Origin: Azorinus chamasolen
Lineage: Eukaryota > Mollusca > Bivalvia > Cardiida > Solecurtidae
Direction of reading: 5' to 3'
NCBI GenBank assembly: GCA_963576725.1
Contig: OY755240.1
Span: 18,935,743 to 18,999,742 of the forward strand
Length of the DNA: 64,000 nt
Part shown: positions 31,901 through 40,771 of the stretch, one piece after another
Layout: every line of letters starts with the position of its first letter
Numbering within the stretch: the first letter of the stretch is position 1
Notes under the pieces: generated by a model
What the model saw: only the letters and a program-made list of their open reading frames with translations
Database searches by the model: none
Told to the model about the DNA's origin: nothing
Made by a program: the position numbers and the translations under genes

Positions 31901-34466
31901 GCCTTCATAGAGTACTAAACCTTTCTTGTCGGCGTACATGCAAAGAGGCCAGCGTGATTGCCAACTGTAAAAGGGTTCACAACCAAACATGCAGTATGTT
32001 GTAGTACTACAGGATCATATCCCTTTTTAATGAATTGTTTAACACATTTGATGAACAAAGTGAGAAAATGGGTATGTCCAATAATTTTACGAAGTTTGTA
32101 AATCACATCACCATAAAATTCAGCAATGTGAACTACCGTGTCGCAGAAGCACCTTGAGATTACATTGGTACTTGCCAATAAGCGAGAGATTTCGATAGTA
32201 AAATTTAGAGAAAGTTTTTCTTAGTTTATGGTATCTATATCCTTGCTTAAGCAGCTTTTCAGTTAAAATGAGATTTCGACTGTTAAAATCGTCAATAGAT
32301 GAACAAGCTCTAGCAAAACGAATAAGTTGAGATATATAAACCCCGTAAGATGGAGCACGGGGAACATCCCCGTCAAGATGAGGAAAATTTACAATATTAA
32401 AATCAAAATCATCTCTTTTGTCATATATTTTAGAAGAAATCAATCCATTATTAATTTTAAGGTCTAGATCAAGAAACGCTGCATAATTGTCGGACGGGTT
32501 AGCTTTGTTCAATTTGAGTTCTTTAGGATAAATTGTAGGAATCAGAGCATCAAAGAAAGGGTTATCTAAGTTAAAAATATCATCCAAATATCGACAAGTT
32601 TCATTGAAGGCTTTTATAACATCTTCTTGTGATTGAGGATTCATACGCAACATGAAATCTCTCTCATAGCAGTACAAAAACAAATCTGCGACAAGTGGTG
32701 CACAATTCGTACCCATGGGAATACCAATTACCTGACGGTATATAGCATTCCCATAACGTACAAATATGTTATCCAAAAGAAAGGTAAGTGATTCGCAAAC
32801 TTCTGAGCAAGTCCAATTGGTGTAATATTTCATTTGCTCGTCAGTAAAGAAAGCTTTTTCAGCATTACATGCCAAGAATGTTGTTTTTTCCCGTGCAAAT
32901 ACTTTCTGGATTAAGTTAGTAAGCTTATCCTTAATTAAAATATGAGGAAGAGTTGTGTACAGAGTAGAAAAATCGTACGTGCTTACAGTGGATGCAAGAT
33001 ACCTTTTGTTCTTAAGTTTGTTTAACACTTCTGAAGAGTTCTTAATAGACCAGAAGAGATTTATTCCAGAATTTTCATAAGTCTTATCACAGTAGAATTT
33101 TACATGTTCCTTTACCTTCGTTAAACAAGAAGTCAAAAGTATAGACAATTTAGTAGTTGTACATGAACTAGAATTTGCAATGAAACGCGCTTTATATGGT
33201 TTTTTATGTAGTTTTGGTAACCAATACATTGTAGGAAGTTTGGTGACTCTAGCCCAACTGGTTTTTAGAGATACGAGCGGCACAAGTTTGACAGACAGAC
33301 AGACGGACGGATGGACAGACAGACAACTCTGGCAAAAACAATATGTCTCCCCATAAATGGGGGAGACATAATTAATTAGGCTTGATCATTAGTCTTGATG
33401 TTATTTGTTTTGAAAATTGAATACTGCTTAATCCGGTGCTTGGGGGATTGAGTAGAGTTGCACTTTTAATTACTTCTCATGAACAGATTCAATAAAACCG
33501 AGTCTGAAATTTTCTCTTTTTGCATTTCTTATTTTGCTTTTGAAGGATCACCCATTTTCAGAATATATTTACTCAAAAACTGTAGAATCGTGTCTGTATT
33601 TTCTTTTTGCGTCAATATCCCCAGCAATCATTGTCTGGTTATAATAAGGAAATCCAGCTAATTACAGGTAGAGGAAGCCCCTTGAAGTTTTTTTCCACAC
33701 GAAACAAATTACATTGTTACGTTCACAGAACACCCGAGAAGGACCACCGACATCCGCAAACTAGTGTCATTTGTCTCCTGACATGAAAATCCGATGCACA
33801 GACCGGGATTACAAGTGTAGCGTAAGCAGTGATTACCAGCCGATGACTATAACCACTCAGTCACCGATGTACTGTCTTTAATCCATAAAGCACGGCCAAC
33901 CAATTATACGAATTAAGCAGTCTTATCTGCACCTATCGTTTAACGGATACATTCTAAATATCCATGATTGCATTGTTTACTTATATGAATATTCCTGTGT
34001 TTGGTAAATAGGAGGTAAATATAGCTACAACAGTTTAGCACAAATTCCCTAAATACATTATATCCCGTCTTTCCTTTTCAGCCAGAGTTATTTTACTATA
34101 TTTGCGCACCAACTATCCAGTCCCATTGTACATATGTTACCAAAGTCATTAGTTATGGAGACTCTGTCAGCCCTATACACGAAGAGCAGCGAAATGCTAG
34201 CCAACTACACGCATGGAAACATGACGTTAGCATTGCAGTCTTCTGATGATGACCACAACGGATTCATTTCTGCAGCAGAACATTACACTGAATTCATATG
34301 CTTTGGCTTAACTGTAGAGAGAACTAAGAAACTTTTCGACGCTTATCATCCTGGAGATAATGGCATTCTGATCTCTGACTATGTTGCAGTATTTGTAGAG
34401 TACAAAACTGAACCTGATGAAGCAAATGAAACGTATCGACTGTTCGATGAGTTCAAAAACATTTGA
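19875..34466 (+). CDS. Gene C: complete secreted single-EF-hand protein (4 exons)
   Basis: The only complete, open member of the array. Exons 19875-19910, 20474-20516, 28713-28800 and 34082-34466 join in frame (phases 0, 1, 2) to 184 codons with stop, 183 aa. The N-terminus is a signal peptide split over exons 1-2 (hydrophobic core ITGILLVL then MLLLTSIA), followed by PSDYLKEKWSKAYD, a cysteine pair (RCARSC), sequons NYT and NMT, the EF-hand loop D-D-D-H-N-G-F-I-S-A-A-E, and a degenerate second loop (DAYHPGDNGI). The start of exon 4 has diverged from the others (SYFTIFAHQ in place of SAVDVFWND). Introns 2 (8.2 kb) and 3 (5.3 kb) are swollen by Penelope-like copies and satellites. Predicted role: secreted calcium-binding protein, function unknown. 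Confidence 0.75.
20070..20262 (+). mobile_element. Penelope-like 3' UTR fragment in intron 1 of gene C
   Basis: Plus-strand fragment with GTGTGAGGTTGGGCGCCC, ACCGGTTTAA, the CAGTGACATTTGTCACTG hairpin and ACCGTTCCAAGGCGGT, ending near TGTTTCCTGCATGAC. It is absent from intron 1 of genes D and E. Confidence 0.75.
20474..20516 (+). CDS. Gene C exon 2, signal peptide end
   Basis: 43 nt, acceptor TTTTGCAG at 20466-20473, donor GTCAGT at 20517. Codes MLLLTSIATNTENE plus the first base of a Gly codon. The same exon lies at 42982 and 58495. Signal cleavage is expected near the S-I-A-T stretch. Confidence 0.75.
20818..21520. repeat. 150-bp tandem repeat, five units
   Basis: Units start near 20818, 20973, 21123, 21279 and 21415, each with AAGGCCTAGA-CTTTGATATTTGGT, GTAGCATCATCTAATGG, AAGATTGTTCAAA, ATGACCC and a GCCCC-rich end. 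The units are strongly diverged. This kind of array is common in mollusc genomes, as I recall. Confidence 0.85.
22081..22326. mobile_element. TTAA-flanked MITE (CCCTTTC...GAAAGGG)
   Basis: TTAACCCTTTCGGCG at the left and ATGAAAGGGTTAA at the right; internal palindrome at about 22220-22285 (ACAAATAGTG...CACTATATGT). The empty site is visible in the gene D and E units, where CTTTTTAACAG is uninterrupted at the same place (about 43990 and 59920). Confidence 0.8.
22330..22700. repeat. 90-bp tandem repeat, about four units
   Basis: Units begin TTTGTTAACAATGGAGT at about 22330, 22421, 22511 and 22599. Each has a CTTGAAAAAGGGAT, TCTCATATACAAACAGAGA and CCCTGATCAGACGGCTCCT. The genes D and E units have a single copy at the same place (about 43990-44110 and 59920-60040), so the array expanded only in the C unit. 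Confidence 0.85.
23588..23650 (-). promoter_or_regulatory. SECIS-like element, copy 2
   Basis: On the minus strand: TGAA / GGAT quartet, helix II GGCG with CGTC and CTCTT with AAGGAG across a two-base mismatch, AAA in the apical bulge, and a TCC/GGA helix III around AGAAAT. Confidence 0.8.
23646..24593 (-). pseudogene. Reverse transcriptase C-terminal part, copy 2 (broken)
   Basis: Contains GIPMGTNCADLFLYC (four residues deleted after the Cys-Ala), the catalytic RYLDDIFNLDN, and the C-terminal domain ending ...TRKV. Upstream the frame is lost by the 14-nt deletion and the MITE. Confidence 0.8.
24784..24999. mobile_element. 216-bp TIR element inserted in copy 2
   Basis: Splits the reverse transcriptase of copy 2; copies 3 and 5 give the empty site (TTTCATAAGTCTTATC). 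Flanked by ATAA on both sides. Ends resemble each other in inverted sense (GGGTGATCCTTCG and CTGGTCCTTCGGGATC). Same family as 16905-17105. Confidence 0.8.
25308..25310 (-). other. UGA 2 codon in copy 2
   Basis: TGA between NNVIII and RLHYIDVL, in frame with the coding part between the two UGA codons (open from 25722 to 25308). Confidence 0.8.
25722..25724 (-). other. UGA 1 codon in copy 2
   Basis: TGA in N-U-D-C, first position of the C-x-C motif. Confidence 0.8.
26448..26697. mobile_element. TTAA-flanked 250-bp MITE, type copy
   Basis: TTAACCCTTCGCTTGCT at the left and CAGCAAACGAACGGTTAA at the right. Core is a 60-bp palindrome with TAAATAGTG at its outer ends and GAGACAGCTCCTGCAGGAGC in the middle. 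TTAA target and CCC/GGG termini fit piggyBac-type MITEs. Copies at 18542, 40460, 55269, 56195 and 63474. Confidence 0.85.
26698..27213. other. Intron 2 of gene C, no gene
   Basis: Paralogous to 10250-10500 and 44640-44960. Small frames on both strands are not shared by paralogues. Confidence 0.45.
27214..27464. mobile_element. AAGGCATTTC-type MITE
   Basis: Ends AAGGCAATTTC and GAAATGCCTT. A second, inverted copy is at 30599-30837, with TTAA on both sides. Shared interior includes TCCTCTGTGATAGTAGCCC and its complement. Confidence 0.75.
27738..27804. repeat. GATC-type palindrome
   Basis: CAAACAGAGCAGACCTAGATC... mirrored by ...GGTCTGTTCTGTTTTC, with centre GGCTCCTACAGGAACCC. Confidence 0.75.
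27805..28712 (+). other. Intron 2 (3' part) of gene C
   Basis: Paralogous to 1-956 and 61240-62239. Holds GATC-type repeats near 28325 and a palindromic TTGTGACCACTCTTTAAAGAGTGG... repeat at 28556-28611. No gene. Confidence 0.5.
28713..28800 (+). CDS. Gene C exon 3
   Basis: 88 nt, acceptor AACAG at 28708-28712, donor GTAAGT at 28801. Open: PSDYLKEKWSKAYDILDLQ..., then RCARSC. Three residues differ from the B copy around LDLQYAP. Confidence 0.8.
28801..29639 (+). other. Intron 3 of gene C, 5' part
   Basis: Paralogous to 11850-13300 and 50800-51420. No gene. Confidence 0.5.
29640..29960 (-). pseudogene. Mariner remnant, intron 3 of gene C
   Basis: Only the 3' part of the transposase region survives, matching 51480-51700 and 62580-62760 (GTTGCACTAC-TGTTTCAAAGC, GGGAGAGAT, GTCTATGTGATTCTCATT). 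No open frame of use. Confidence 0.6.
30128..31407. repeat. 160-bp satellite array, about seven units
   Basis: Units begin with CAGGGGCAATAACTC at about 30128, 30287, 30448, 30848, 31007, 31167 and 31320 and contain ACAACTCATGCTGGTGAACA and TTTGGTGACTCTAG. Interrupted by a MITE at 30599-30837 and by Penelope-like copy 3 at 31405-33238; it resumes at 33232. Just upstream and at the far end lies ATGTCTCCCC, suggesting the whole block is one element with inverted ends. Confidence 0.85.
30599..30837. mobile_element. TTAA-flanked MITE in the satellite
   Basis: TTAA-AGGCATTTC at the left, GAAATGCCT-TTAA at the right, inserted in CTAATTTTAAGTCATCAGGGG of the satellite unit, whose other units give the empty site. 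Confidence 0.85.
31857..31920 (-). promoter_or_regulatory. SECIS-like element, copy 3
   Basis: Identical in structure to copy 2 (TGAA/GGAT quartet, TCC/GGA helix III). Confidence 0.8.
32120..33238 (-). pseudogene. Reverse transcriptase, copy 3 (5'-truncated, one frameshift)
   Basis: Nearly full RT domain: YDFSTLYTTLP, GIPMGTNCAPLVADLF, RYLDDIFNLDN. After LRHG a single extra base shifts the frame, and the C-terminal domain continues in another frame to 31915. The truncation excludes both UGA positions, so this copy says nothing about them. Confidence 0.8.
33232..33376. repeat. Satellite remainder with CAGA run and terminal hairpin
   Basis: Continuation of the 160-bp satellite after copy 3, then (CAGA/CGGA)n, then ATGTCTCCCC-ATAAAT-GGGGGAGACAT, a hairpin at the end of the block. 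Confidence 0.75.
33390..33565. mobile_element. Short TIR element (TTCTGGTCCTTC family)
   Basis: Matches 16905-17105: TTGAATACTGCTTAA, a GGGG-TGAGTAG stretch, AATAAAACCGAGTCTG, GAAGGATCACCCATTTTCAG. Confidence 0.65.
34082..34466 (+). CDS. Gene C exon 4
   Basis: Acceptor TTTTCAG at 34075-34081; open to TGA at 34464-34466. EF-hand loop intact. The first about 20 residues have diverged strongly (loss of the FWND motif), and the residues before the loop are QSSDDD instead of QFLDDD, which removes a hydrophobic contact of the entering helix. An in-frame ATG exists at 34134 but is internal. Confidence 0.8.
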
Positions 34467-34740
34467 TCAACAATTGAGCATTTCAAAGACGTGAACAAAA
34501 TATAAGCTTGTGAAAGTAAACACGTGTTTGGAATACAACATCTTGAAGATAGTCCCGTGTGTGATGTTATGTATTACAATGATTGCAATGCATAACCCAT
34601 CAATACTTACATGTTACATGGACTTCTCAAAATCTATTTTGTTCGAACCTACTTTTGAAAGAAAAAACACGATAATTATGAACCAATTGGTTGTGCAATG
34701 CGCACCGATCACTAGTAATGGTCTAAATCAATTGCATATA
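34467..34740. other. 3' flank of gene C
   Basis: Paralogous to the flanks of A, B and D. No clear AATAAA in the first 60 nt; ATATAAG at about 34500 is a weak candidate. Confidence 0.4.
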
Positions 34741-35103
34741 CAGTACTCCCTCTCTACAACGACACCCTTTGGGATATGAATATTGTATGCGTTGTTCAGA
34801 GGGAGTTGTTATAGGGAGGGAAAAGCAAACATAATTAGCTTGTTTGCAGATCTCAAGATAAGGTGTATTTCGAGAACTAAAACCGTTATGCCTCAATCAA
34901 ACCTTATGTTGCGACCACTCTTTAGAATCGTCACAAAGTGACGATTCTAAAGAGTGGTCACAACATAGGGTTTGATGGAGGCATAAAGAAAATACGATGG
35001 AAAAAAAGTTGTTTCTGGAGCCTTGTTGTTTCGGAAACAGTTACATGCGTTGTTGTAAGGAGGGAATCGTTATTGAGAGGGCAGTTGTAAGGAGGGAGCG
35101 CTG
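34741..35103. mobile_element. pogo/Tigger-like MITE, 363 bp, with nested hairpin
   Basis: TA-CAGTACTCCCTCTCTACAAC at the left, AGGGAGCGCTG-TA at the right. Contains internal repeats of the TIR (GGGAGTTGTTATAGGGAGG and GTTGTAAGGAGGGAATCG), and the long palindrome at 34887-34985. Confidence 0.75.
34887..34985. repeat. 99-bp near-perfect palindrome
   Basis: Arms of about 48 bp (TATGCCTCAATCAAACC... and ...GGGTTTGATGGAGGCATA) around a 3-bp centre; the inner part is ACCACTCTTTAGAATCGTCAC. Single arms or shorter palindromes recur at 11590-11680, 22995-23040, 28556-28611, 45255-45300, 56610-56645 and 62056-62130. Confidence 0.85.
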
Positions 35104-35539
35104 TATATAATGTTTTTCTCGTAAATATGTAGGTTAGAAAGTCAATAGGGACAGATCAGACCCTGCTCGGACGACTCTTACATTAGTCTTTCTGAGTGTA
35201 CTCTGTTCGCAAAGTCGTCAAAAGGTGTATCTCTGAGGTAAAGGGTTAAAGGGTCCATTAACCGTGTACATGTATTATGCAAATTGTCCATGTAAATACG
35301 CTTAATGCGATAACTATATTGCACGGTTCGCTCTTTTTTGTTTAATGGTTTATAGGTTTCAAGTTCCGTCTATCGCCACAACATCCGGCATGTTAAATAA
35401 GGGCCGTAGCTAGCGTTACTCACTAACGCACGTGCGTAACATCAATCTAAAAGGTAAAAACATTATTATGTCCAAAATGAAATAATAATGAAAGGCTAAG
35501 GTAGTGGGAAGATTTTGATAAACGTCGTGTAAGTAAGTT
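35104..35539. other. Spacer after gene C
   Basis: Paralogous to 15880-16260 and 53820-54250, same order. No gene. Confidence 0.5.
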
Positions 35540-36478
35540 CCCCGTGTCCCATCTTACGGGGTTTATATATCTCAACTTATTCGTTTTGCTAGAGCTTGTT
35601 CTTCTGTTGACGATTTTAACAATCGAAATATCATTTTAACTGAAAAGCTGCTTAAGCAAGGATATAGATACCAAAAACTAAGAAAAACTTTCTCTAAATT
35701 TTATTATAGAAATCTTTCACTTATTGGCAAGTAGAGATGTAATCTCAAGGCGCCACTGCGACACGGTATTTCACATCCTGAATTTTATGGTGATGTGATT
35801 TACGAACTTCGTAAGATTATTGCACATACCCATTTTCTCACTTTGTTCGTCAAAATTGTTAAAAAGGGATATGATCCTATAGTACTACAACATACTGCAT
35901 GCCTAGTTGTAAACCCTTTTACAGTTTGTAATCACGCTGGCCTCTTTGCATGCACTCCGACAAGAATAGTTTATAACTCTAAGAAAGCGACCTCTTAAAT
36001 CCTGTAACGGAAGGAAGACGTTGGATATCTGTACGCTTTTGTCGTACCCTTTATAACTTTTCTACAGTTACTCTGTTTGCAGCTCAATCATTGAGTACAC
36101 TAGCGATAGGTGGATACAGTTTGTTTCACTTAAATGTTTTTGTTTTACATTTACTTTACCACTGTATTTGCCATCACGATTGTTGTAAATTAGTCGGAGA
36201 GGGGATACGTTTGTTTACACTGTTTGTCTTTTAGGATGGGGATGGAATAAGTGTGAGGCTGGGTGCCCCAAACCTGGTTTAACACCCCAGTGACTTTTGT
36301 CACTGACCGTTCCAAGGCGGTACTTCCATCTTCCCCTTATTGTTTGTTTGTCATTGCGCTTCTCTTTATGTTTTTGCTAGTTATGTACAGTTACTGTATT
36401 TTCTTATGTTGCTGTTCGGGCGGCTGTTTGTTCTGTATGTGGTGTTTCCTGCACGACCCATATTTGTACTTTTAACCC
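35540..36478 (+). mobile_element. Penelope-like retroelement copy 4 (fragment)
   Basis: Plus strand, starts in the PSYGVYISQLIRFARACSS region of the RT C-terminal domain, so it lacks both UGA positions and the YLDD site. Has a TAG within the domain (near 35732) and a decayed SECIS (the core TGAA changed to AGAA, about 35981-36030). 3' UTR of subfamily B with the two-hairpin motif near 36290-36325. Tail-to-tail with copy 5, 100 bp apart. Confidence 0.8.
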
Positions 36479-37004
36479 ATTTCCACATATTTCCCTTTTT
36501 TGAAAGTCACTTTTTAAAATCAATTGTGATAAATTGAACCTTTGCTCCTATATAAGAAAATGTTCATATTATCACAATGGTTTCAAAATACAGAACAAAC
36601 AGTCGCCCGAACAGCCACACAAGGAAACAGCAAATGTACATAACTAGAAAAAAAAACAAGAGACGCACAAAGACAAAACAAACACACAATAGGGGGGAAG
36701 ATGGAAGCACCGCCTTGGAACGGTCAGTGACAAAAGTCACTGGGGGGTTAAACCGGTTTATGGGCGCCCAACCTCACACTTATTCCATCCCCACCCTAAA
36801 AGACAAACAGTGTAAATAAACGTATCCCCTCCCCGACTAATCTACAACAACCGCGACGGCAAATACAGTGGTAAAGTGCATGTATAACGAAAACATTTAA
36901 GTGAACAAACTATATCCACCTATCGCTAGTGTACTCAATGATTGAGCTGCAAACAGAGTAACTGTAGAAAAGTAATAAAGGGTACGACAAAAACGAAATA
37001 GTAC

Positions 37005-37060
37005 AGATATCCGACGTTCTCCTTCCATTTCTGGATTTAAGAGGTCGCCGTCATAGAGTA
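37005..37060 (-). promoter_or_regulatory. SECIS-like element, copy 5
   Basis: As in copies 2 and 3, but the 5' quartet reads TGAC; all paired positions are kept. Confidence 0.8.
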
Positions 37061-37420
37061 CTAAACCTTTCTTGTCGGCGTACATGCAAAGAGGCCAGCG
37101 TGATTGCCAACTGTAAAAGGGTTGACAACCAAACATGCAGTATGTTGTAGTACTACAGGATCATATCCCTTTTTAATGAATTTTTTAACATATTTGATGA
37201 ACAAAGTGAGAAAATGGGTATGTCCAATAATTTTACGAAGTTTGTAAATCACATCACCATAAAATTCAGGATGTGAAACACCGTGTCGCAGAAGCTCCTT
37301 GAGATTAGATTGGTACTTGCCAATAAGCGAGATATTTCGATAGTAAAATTTAGAGAAAGTTTTTCTTAGTTTATGGTATCTATATCCTTGCTTAAGCAGT
37401 TTTTCAGTTAAAATGAGATT

Positions 37421-38020
37421 TCAACTGTTAAAATCGTCAATAGATGAACAAGCTCTAGCAAAACGAATAAGTTGAGATATATAAACCCCGTAAGATGGAG
37501 CACGGGGAACATCCCCGTCAAGATGAGGAAAATTAACAATATTAAAATCAAAATCATCTCTTTTGTCATATATTTCAGAAGAAATCATTCCATTATTAAT
37601 TTTAAGGTCGAGATCAAGAAACGCTGCATAATTGTCGGACGGGTTAGTTTTATTCAATTTGAGTTCTTTAGGATAAATTGTAGGAATCAGAGCATCAAAG
37701 AAAGGGTTATCTAAGTTAAAAATATCATCCAAATATCGACAAGTTTCATTGAAGGCTTTTATAACATCTTCTTGTGATTGAGGATTCAAACGCAACATGA
37801 AATCTCTCTCATAGCAGTACAAAAACAAATCTGCGACAAGTGGTGCACAATTCGTACCCATGGGAATAACAATTACCTGACGGTATATAGCATTCCCATA
37901 ACGTACAAATATGTTATCCAAAAGAAAGGTTAGTGATTCGCAAACTTCTGAGCAAGTCCAATTGGTGTAATATTTCATTTGCTCGTCAGTAAAGAAAGCT
38001 TTTTCAGCATTACATGCCAA
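37421..38020 (-). pseudogene. Reverse transcriptase segment, copy 5
   Basis: Open segment with GNAIYRQVIVIPMGTNC, CAPLVADLF and RYLDDIFNLDN, closed by the Arg-to-UGA change. The remainder of the RT lies in other frames to 38506 and, downstream, to 37061. Confidence 0.75.
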
Positions 38021-38527
38021 GAATGATGATTTTCCCGGGCAAATTCTTTCTGGATTAAGTTAGTAAGCTTATCCTTAATTAAAATATGAGGAAGAGTTGT
38101 GTACAGAGTAGAAAAATCGTACGTGCTTACAGTGGATGCAAGATACCTTTTGTTCTTAAGTTTGTTTAAGACTTCTGAATAGTTCTTAATAGACCAGAAG
38201 AGATTTATTCCAGAATTTTCATAAGTCTTATCACAGTAGAACCTTACATGTTCCTTTACCTTCGTACAAGAAGTCAAAAAGTATAGACAATTTAGTAGTT
38301 GTACATGAACTAGAATTTGCAATGAAACGCGCTTTATATGTTTTTTTATGTAGTTTTGGTAACCAATACATTGTAGGAAGTTTATTTTGTGTAATTTTTA
38401 TATCGGTTCCAAGTTGTTCACATTTTTTGACATGGTCTGAAACAATGGTCTTTTCGTCAGTAGTAACTGAAATGTATGACTTGGTATTAATAATTTCCTG
38501 CTTCAAGACATCGATATAATGTAATCG

Positions 38528-38530
38528 TCA
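38528..38530 (-). other. UGA 2 codon in copy 5
   Basis: TGA between NNVIIF and RLHYIDVL, in frame with UGA 1. Confidence 0.8.
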
Positions 38531-38941
38531 AAAAATAATCACATTATTCGATGCCTTATCAGCAGGAACAAAAACGTATTTTGAATGGAAATCCTGTAAA
38601 CCCTTTTTAAGATGTCTAAAAGAAATTCTAGGTTTAGGTGGAAGAAGGTGTGTATTAGAGCTGTAAAAGGAAATGCGTTTATCAATTATATCAAAAATTA
38701 GTTTTTTCCAACTAGAAAGAGCATTAGACTCAAGATGTTCTCTTCGACACCATTTAATACTAAAATTTTGTAAAGCCTCCGCAATCTGAACTCGACAAGA
38801 GTTAAAATCTATCATGGATGGTATTCTATATTTGGGACCTTTATTCAAAAAGGATCGTAAACGTTTATCTTTAATTATCTCAAAATTACCAGTAATCACA
38901 TGACCAGCCGGAGAATAGCAAAATTTTGATGTGGCGCAATC

Positions 38942-38944
38942 TCA
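38942..38944 (-). other. UGA 1 codon in copy 5
   Basis: TGA in N-U-D-C, 414 nt from UGA 2 as in copies 1 and 2. Confidence 0.8.
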
Positions 38945-39466
38945 ATTATCAGGAATATTATCATTAATATTAAGGTCAGCCACAATTTTATTATAGTTGA
39001 AAATTGTATTTCTGAAGGGTTTGTTATATTTGTAGTAGATGATAGGTGGTTCTGTATTTTTAAAGTATTTAGGAATAGTGTCAATTACATGTTTGTCTCT
39101 AAAATACTTTTGAGGTCAATAAAATCAATACCTTTATTAATAAAAGGAATTTTCAAGAAGAATCTTTGGTGTACAGATAATTTGTCAATGTGCGGTCTGA
39201 GAACATGTAGAGTAAAGCTTTGTATCAAACCAGCCGTTCCTATGAGAGGATCTGATCTAAAAATAATTTTATCGGCTTGCTCGTCAATTTCTTTTAATGA
39301 ACATATAGATAAGGAGGAAAGTCTAGAAAGCATGGCATGTTTGCCAGAAGTTAGACGTAAAGTATGTAGATCAAGAAGTGTCATTTTCAAACGAGAATTT
39401 CGTTTAATATTACCATTTTTGCGAATGCCATGTGATCGAGATTTGCGTTTTCGTATAGAAAAAAAA

Positions 39467-40459
39467 TGAAAAATATCTATATCTGGTTCTTTTGAAATTC
39501 AAGGGTGACCATGTCCCGGACCCGGTCCCCTATAGACATGCAACGTGCATTACATTTGGATTCAGCTAAACTCTTTAGTATGCATAGTGGGGCTTGTGCA
39601 GATGTGGCGACGCAATATTTAACGTCTTATTGAGATCCAATTGAGCCCTGATTGGGTTTTGCAAATAACATGGACCCACGTGAGAGGCAGTTTTGTTTTA
39701 TCAAATCGCAGGCCGTTTGTCCATTTCAAAAACCTAAATAATTAGCTGAACGTCGCGATATGAATAAACAACTGTTCAGCGACTTGATACAAATAACAAC
39801 CTAATCGGTGCCATGTACACATATGTGTACGTTCACAATGTTTCACTTAAGGCTAATTGGTACCTCGAAATGTGTTCAATAGGTTGGAAGGTAGTAAGCG
39901 AATATAGGATACAGAATACCCGTGTTTGGCTGTTCTGCTATTTTATTCAAGACATAAGGTTTATATGATATAAGTTAGCTTAATATATAACATTGGATCT
40001 GACAAAAACATATCTTGGCTCTGTAGAATAAGATCTATATACATATATTTCAATAAGCAATCAGAACAGACCCTAATAAAACGGATCCTCCATCAGCCGT
40101 TCAATCTGAGTCTACTTTGTTTTCAATGGCCTTAATGTTGTCCATATAGGATATATGCTTATCTTCCCAGATAAAGGTGCTGATATTAGCCGGGGTGTAT
40201 TCAACACCCAAACTCATTATAAAACTGAGCCGGCAATTTAATTTTCTGATTTCACATTTCTGCTGTTGCCTACAACGAATATTCTGTTTTGAGAATGTAA
40301 GTACTTCAAAACAGCACATTCTCAGCGTTGTTATATTTTCTGGTGTAGGTCTGACCAAACCATACAGTTCGTTTTTAGTCCCCTCAACAGGGTCTGCACT
40401 ATACGCCTCATAACCAGTCTACTCCACTAATGAAAATAAGTGCCTCCCCAAAATACTCA
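39467..40459. other. Spacer between genes C and D
   Basis: Paralogous to 54360-54560 and to 2880-3120. Contains a GATC-type repeat near 40060-40130. No gene. Confidence 0.45.
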
Positions 40460-40709
40460 TTAACCATTCTCTTGCTGAATTTTAAAATACATTTCTCCTT
40501 CTTTACCCATGCCCTGTTGTACAATTACATATATATTCTCTGTGTACAAGTATTTCGCTGTATAATCACTGCTGTGGAGTGTGGTGGTTGCACAATCACC
40601 TTATAAATAGTGCAGACGCTGATGAGACAGCTCCTGCAAGAGCGGTCTCATCTGGTTCTTCACTATTTACAGGTAGGTCTATTGACGTGAATAGCAAGCG
40701 AAGAGTTAA
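40460..40709. mobile_element. TTAA-flanked 250-bp MITE
   Basis: Same family as 26448-26697, opposite orientation: TTAACCATTCTCTTGCT at the left, AGCAAGCGAAGAGTTAA at the right, palindromic core at about 40595-40675. Confidence 0.85.
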
Positions 40710-40771
40710 GTTCTCTTTAATGAGTTACACGGGTTAATATTGACCAACTGTTCCAAGCGGATGACATTGTA

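Larger units (their letters stand above)
31405..33238 (-). mobile_element. Penelope-like retroelement copy 3, inserted in a satellite
   Basis: Minus strand, 5'-truncated just before the YWLPKLHK fingers motif. The right junction shares GAAGTTT between element and satellite (microhomology); GAA may be duplicated at the left. The RT is open from 33238 down to a +1 frameshift near 32125. Stop TAG at complement 31915-31917, then SECIS and subfamily B 3' UTR. Confidence 0.85.
36580..39466 (-). mobile_element. Penelope-like (Naiad-type) retroelement copy 5
   Basis: Minus strand, nearly the same length as copy 2 and with the same 5' boundary (26243 and 39466). Lacks the last about 40 nt of the 3' end. 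Coding part broken by frameshifts near 38030 and 38265, a CGA-to-TGA change at about 37420 (an Arg codon in the other copies) and I-to-V in GIPMG (VIPMG). Carries both conserved UGA codons and the SECIS. Confidence 0.85.

Noticed and set aside
37418..37424. Further UGA in copy 5 as a third selenocysteine
   Set aside because: The other copies have CGA (Arg) there; it is an ordinary decay stop.
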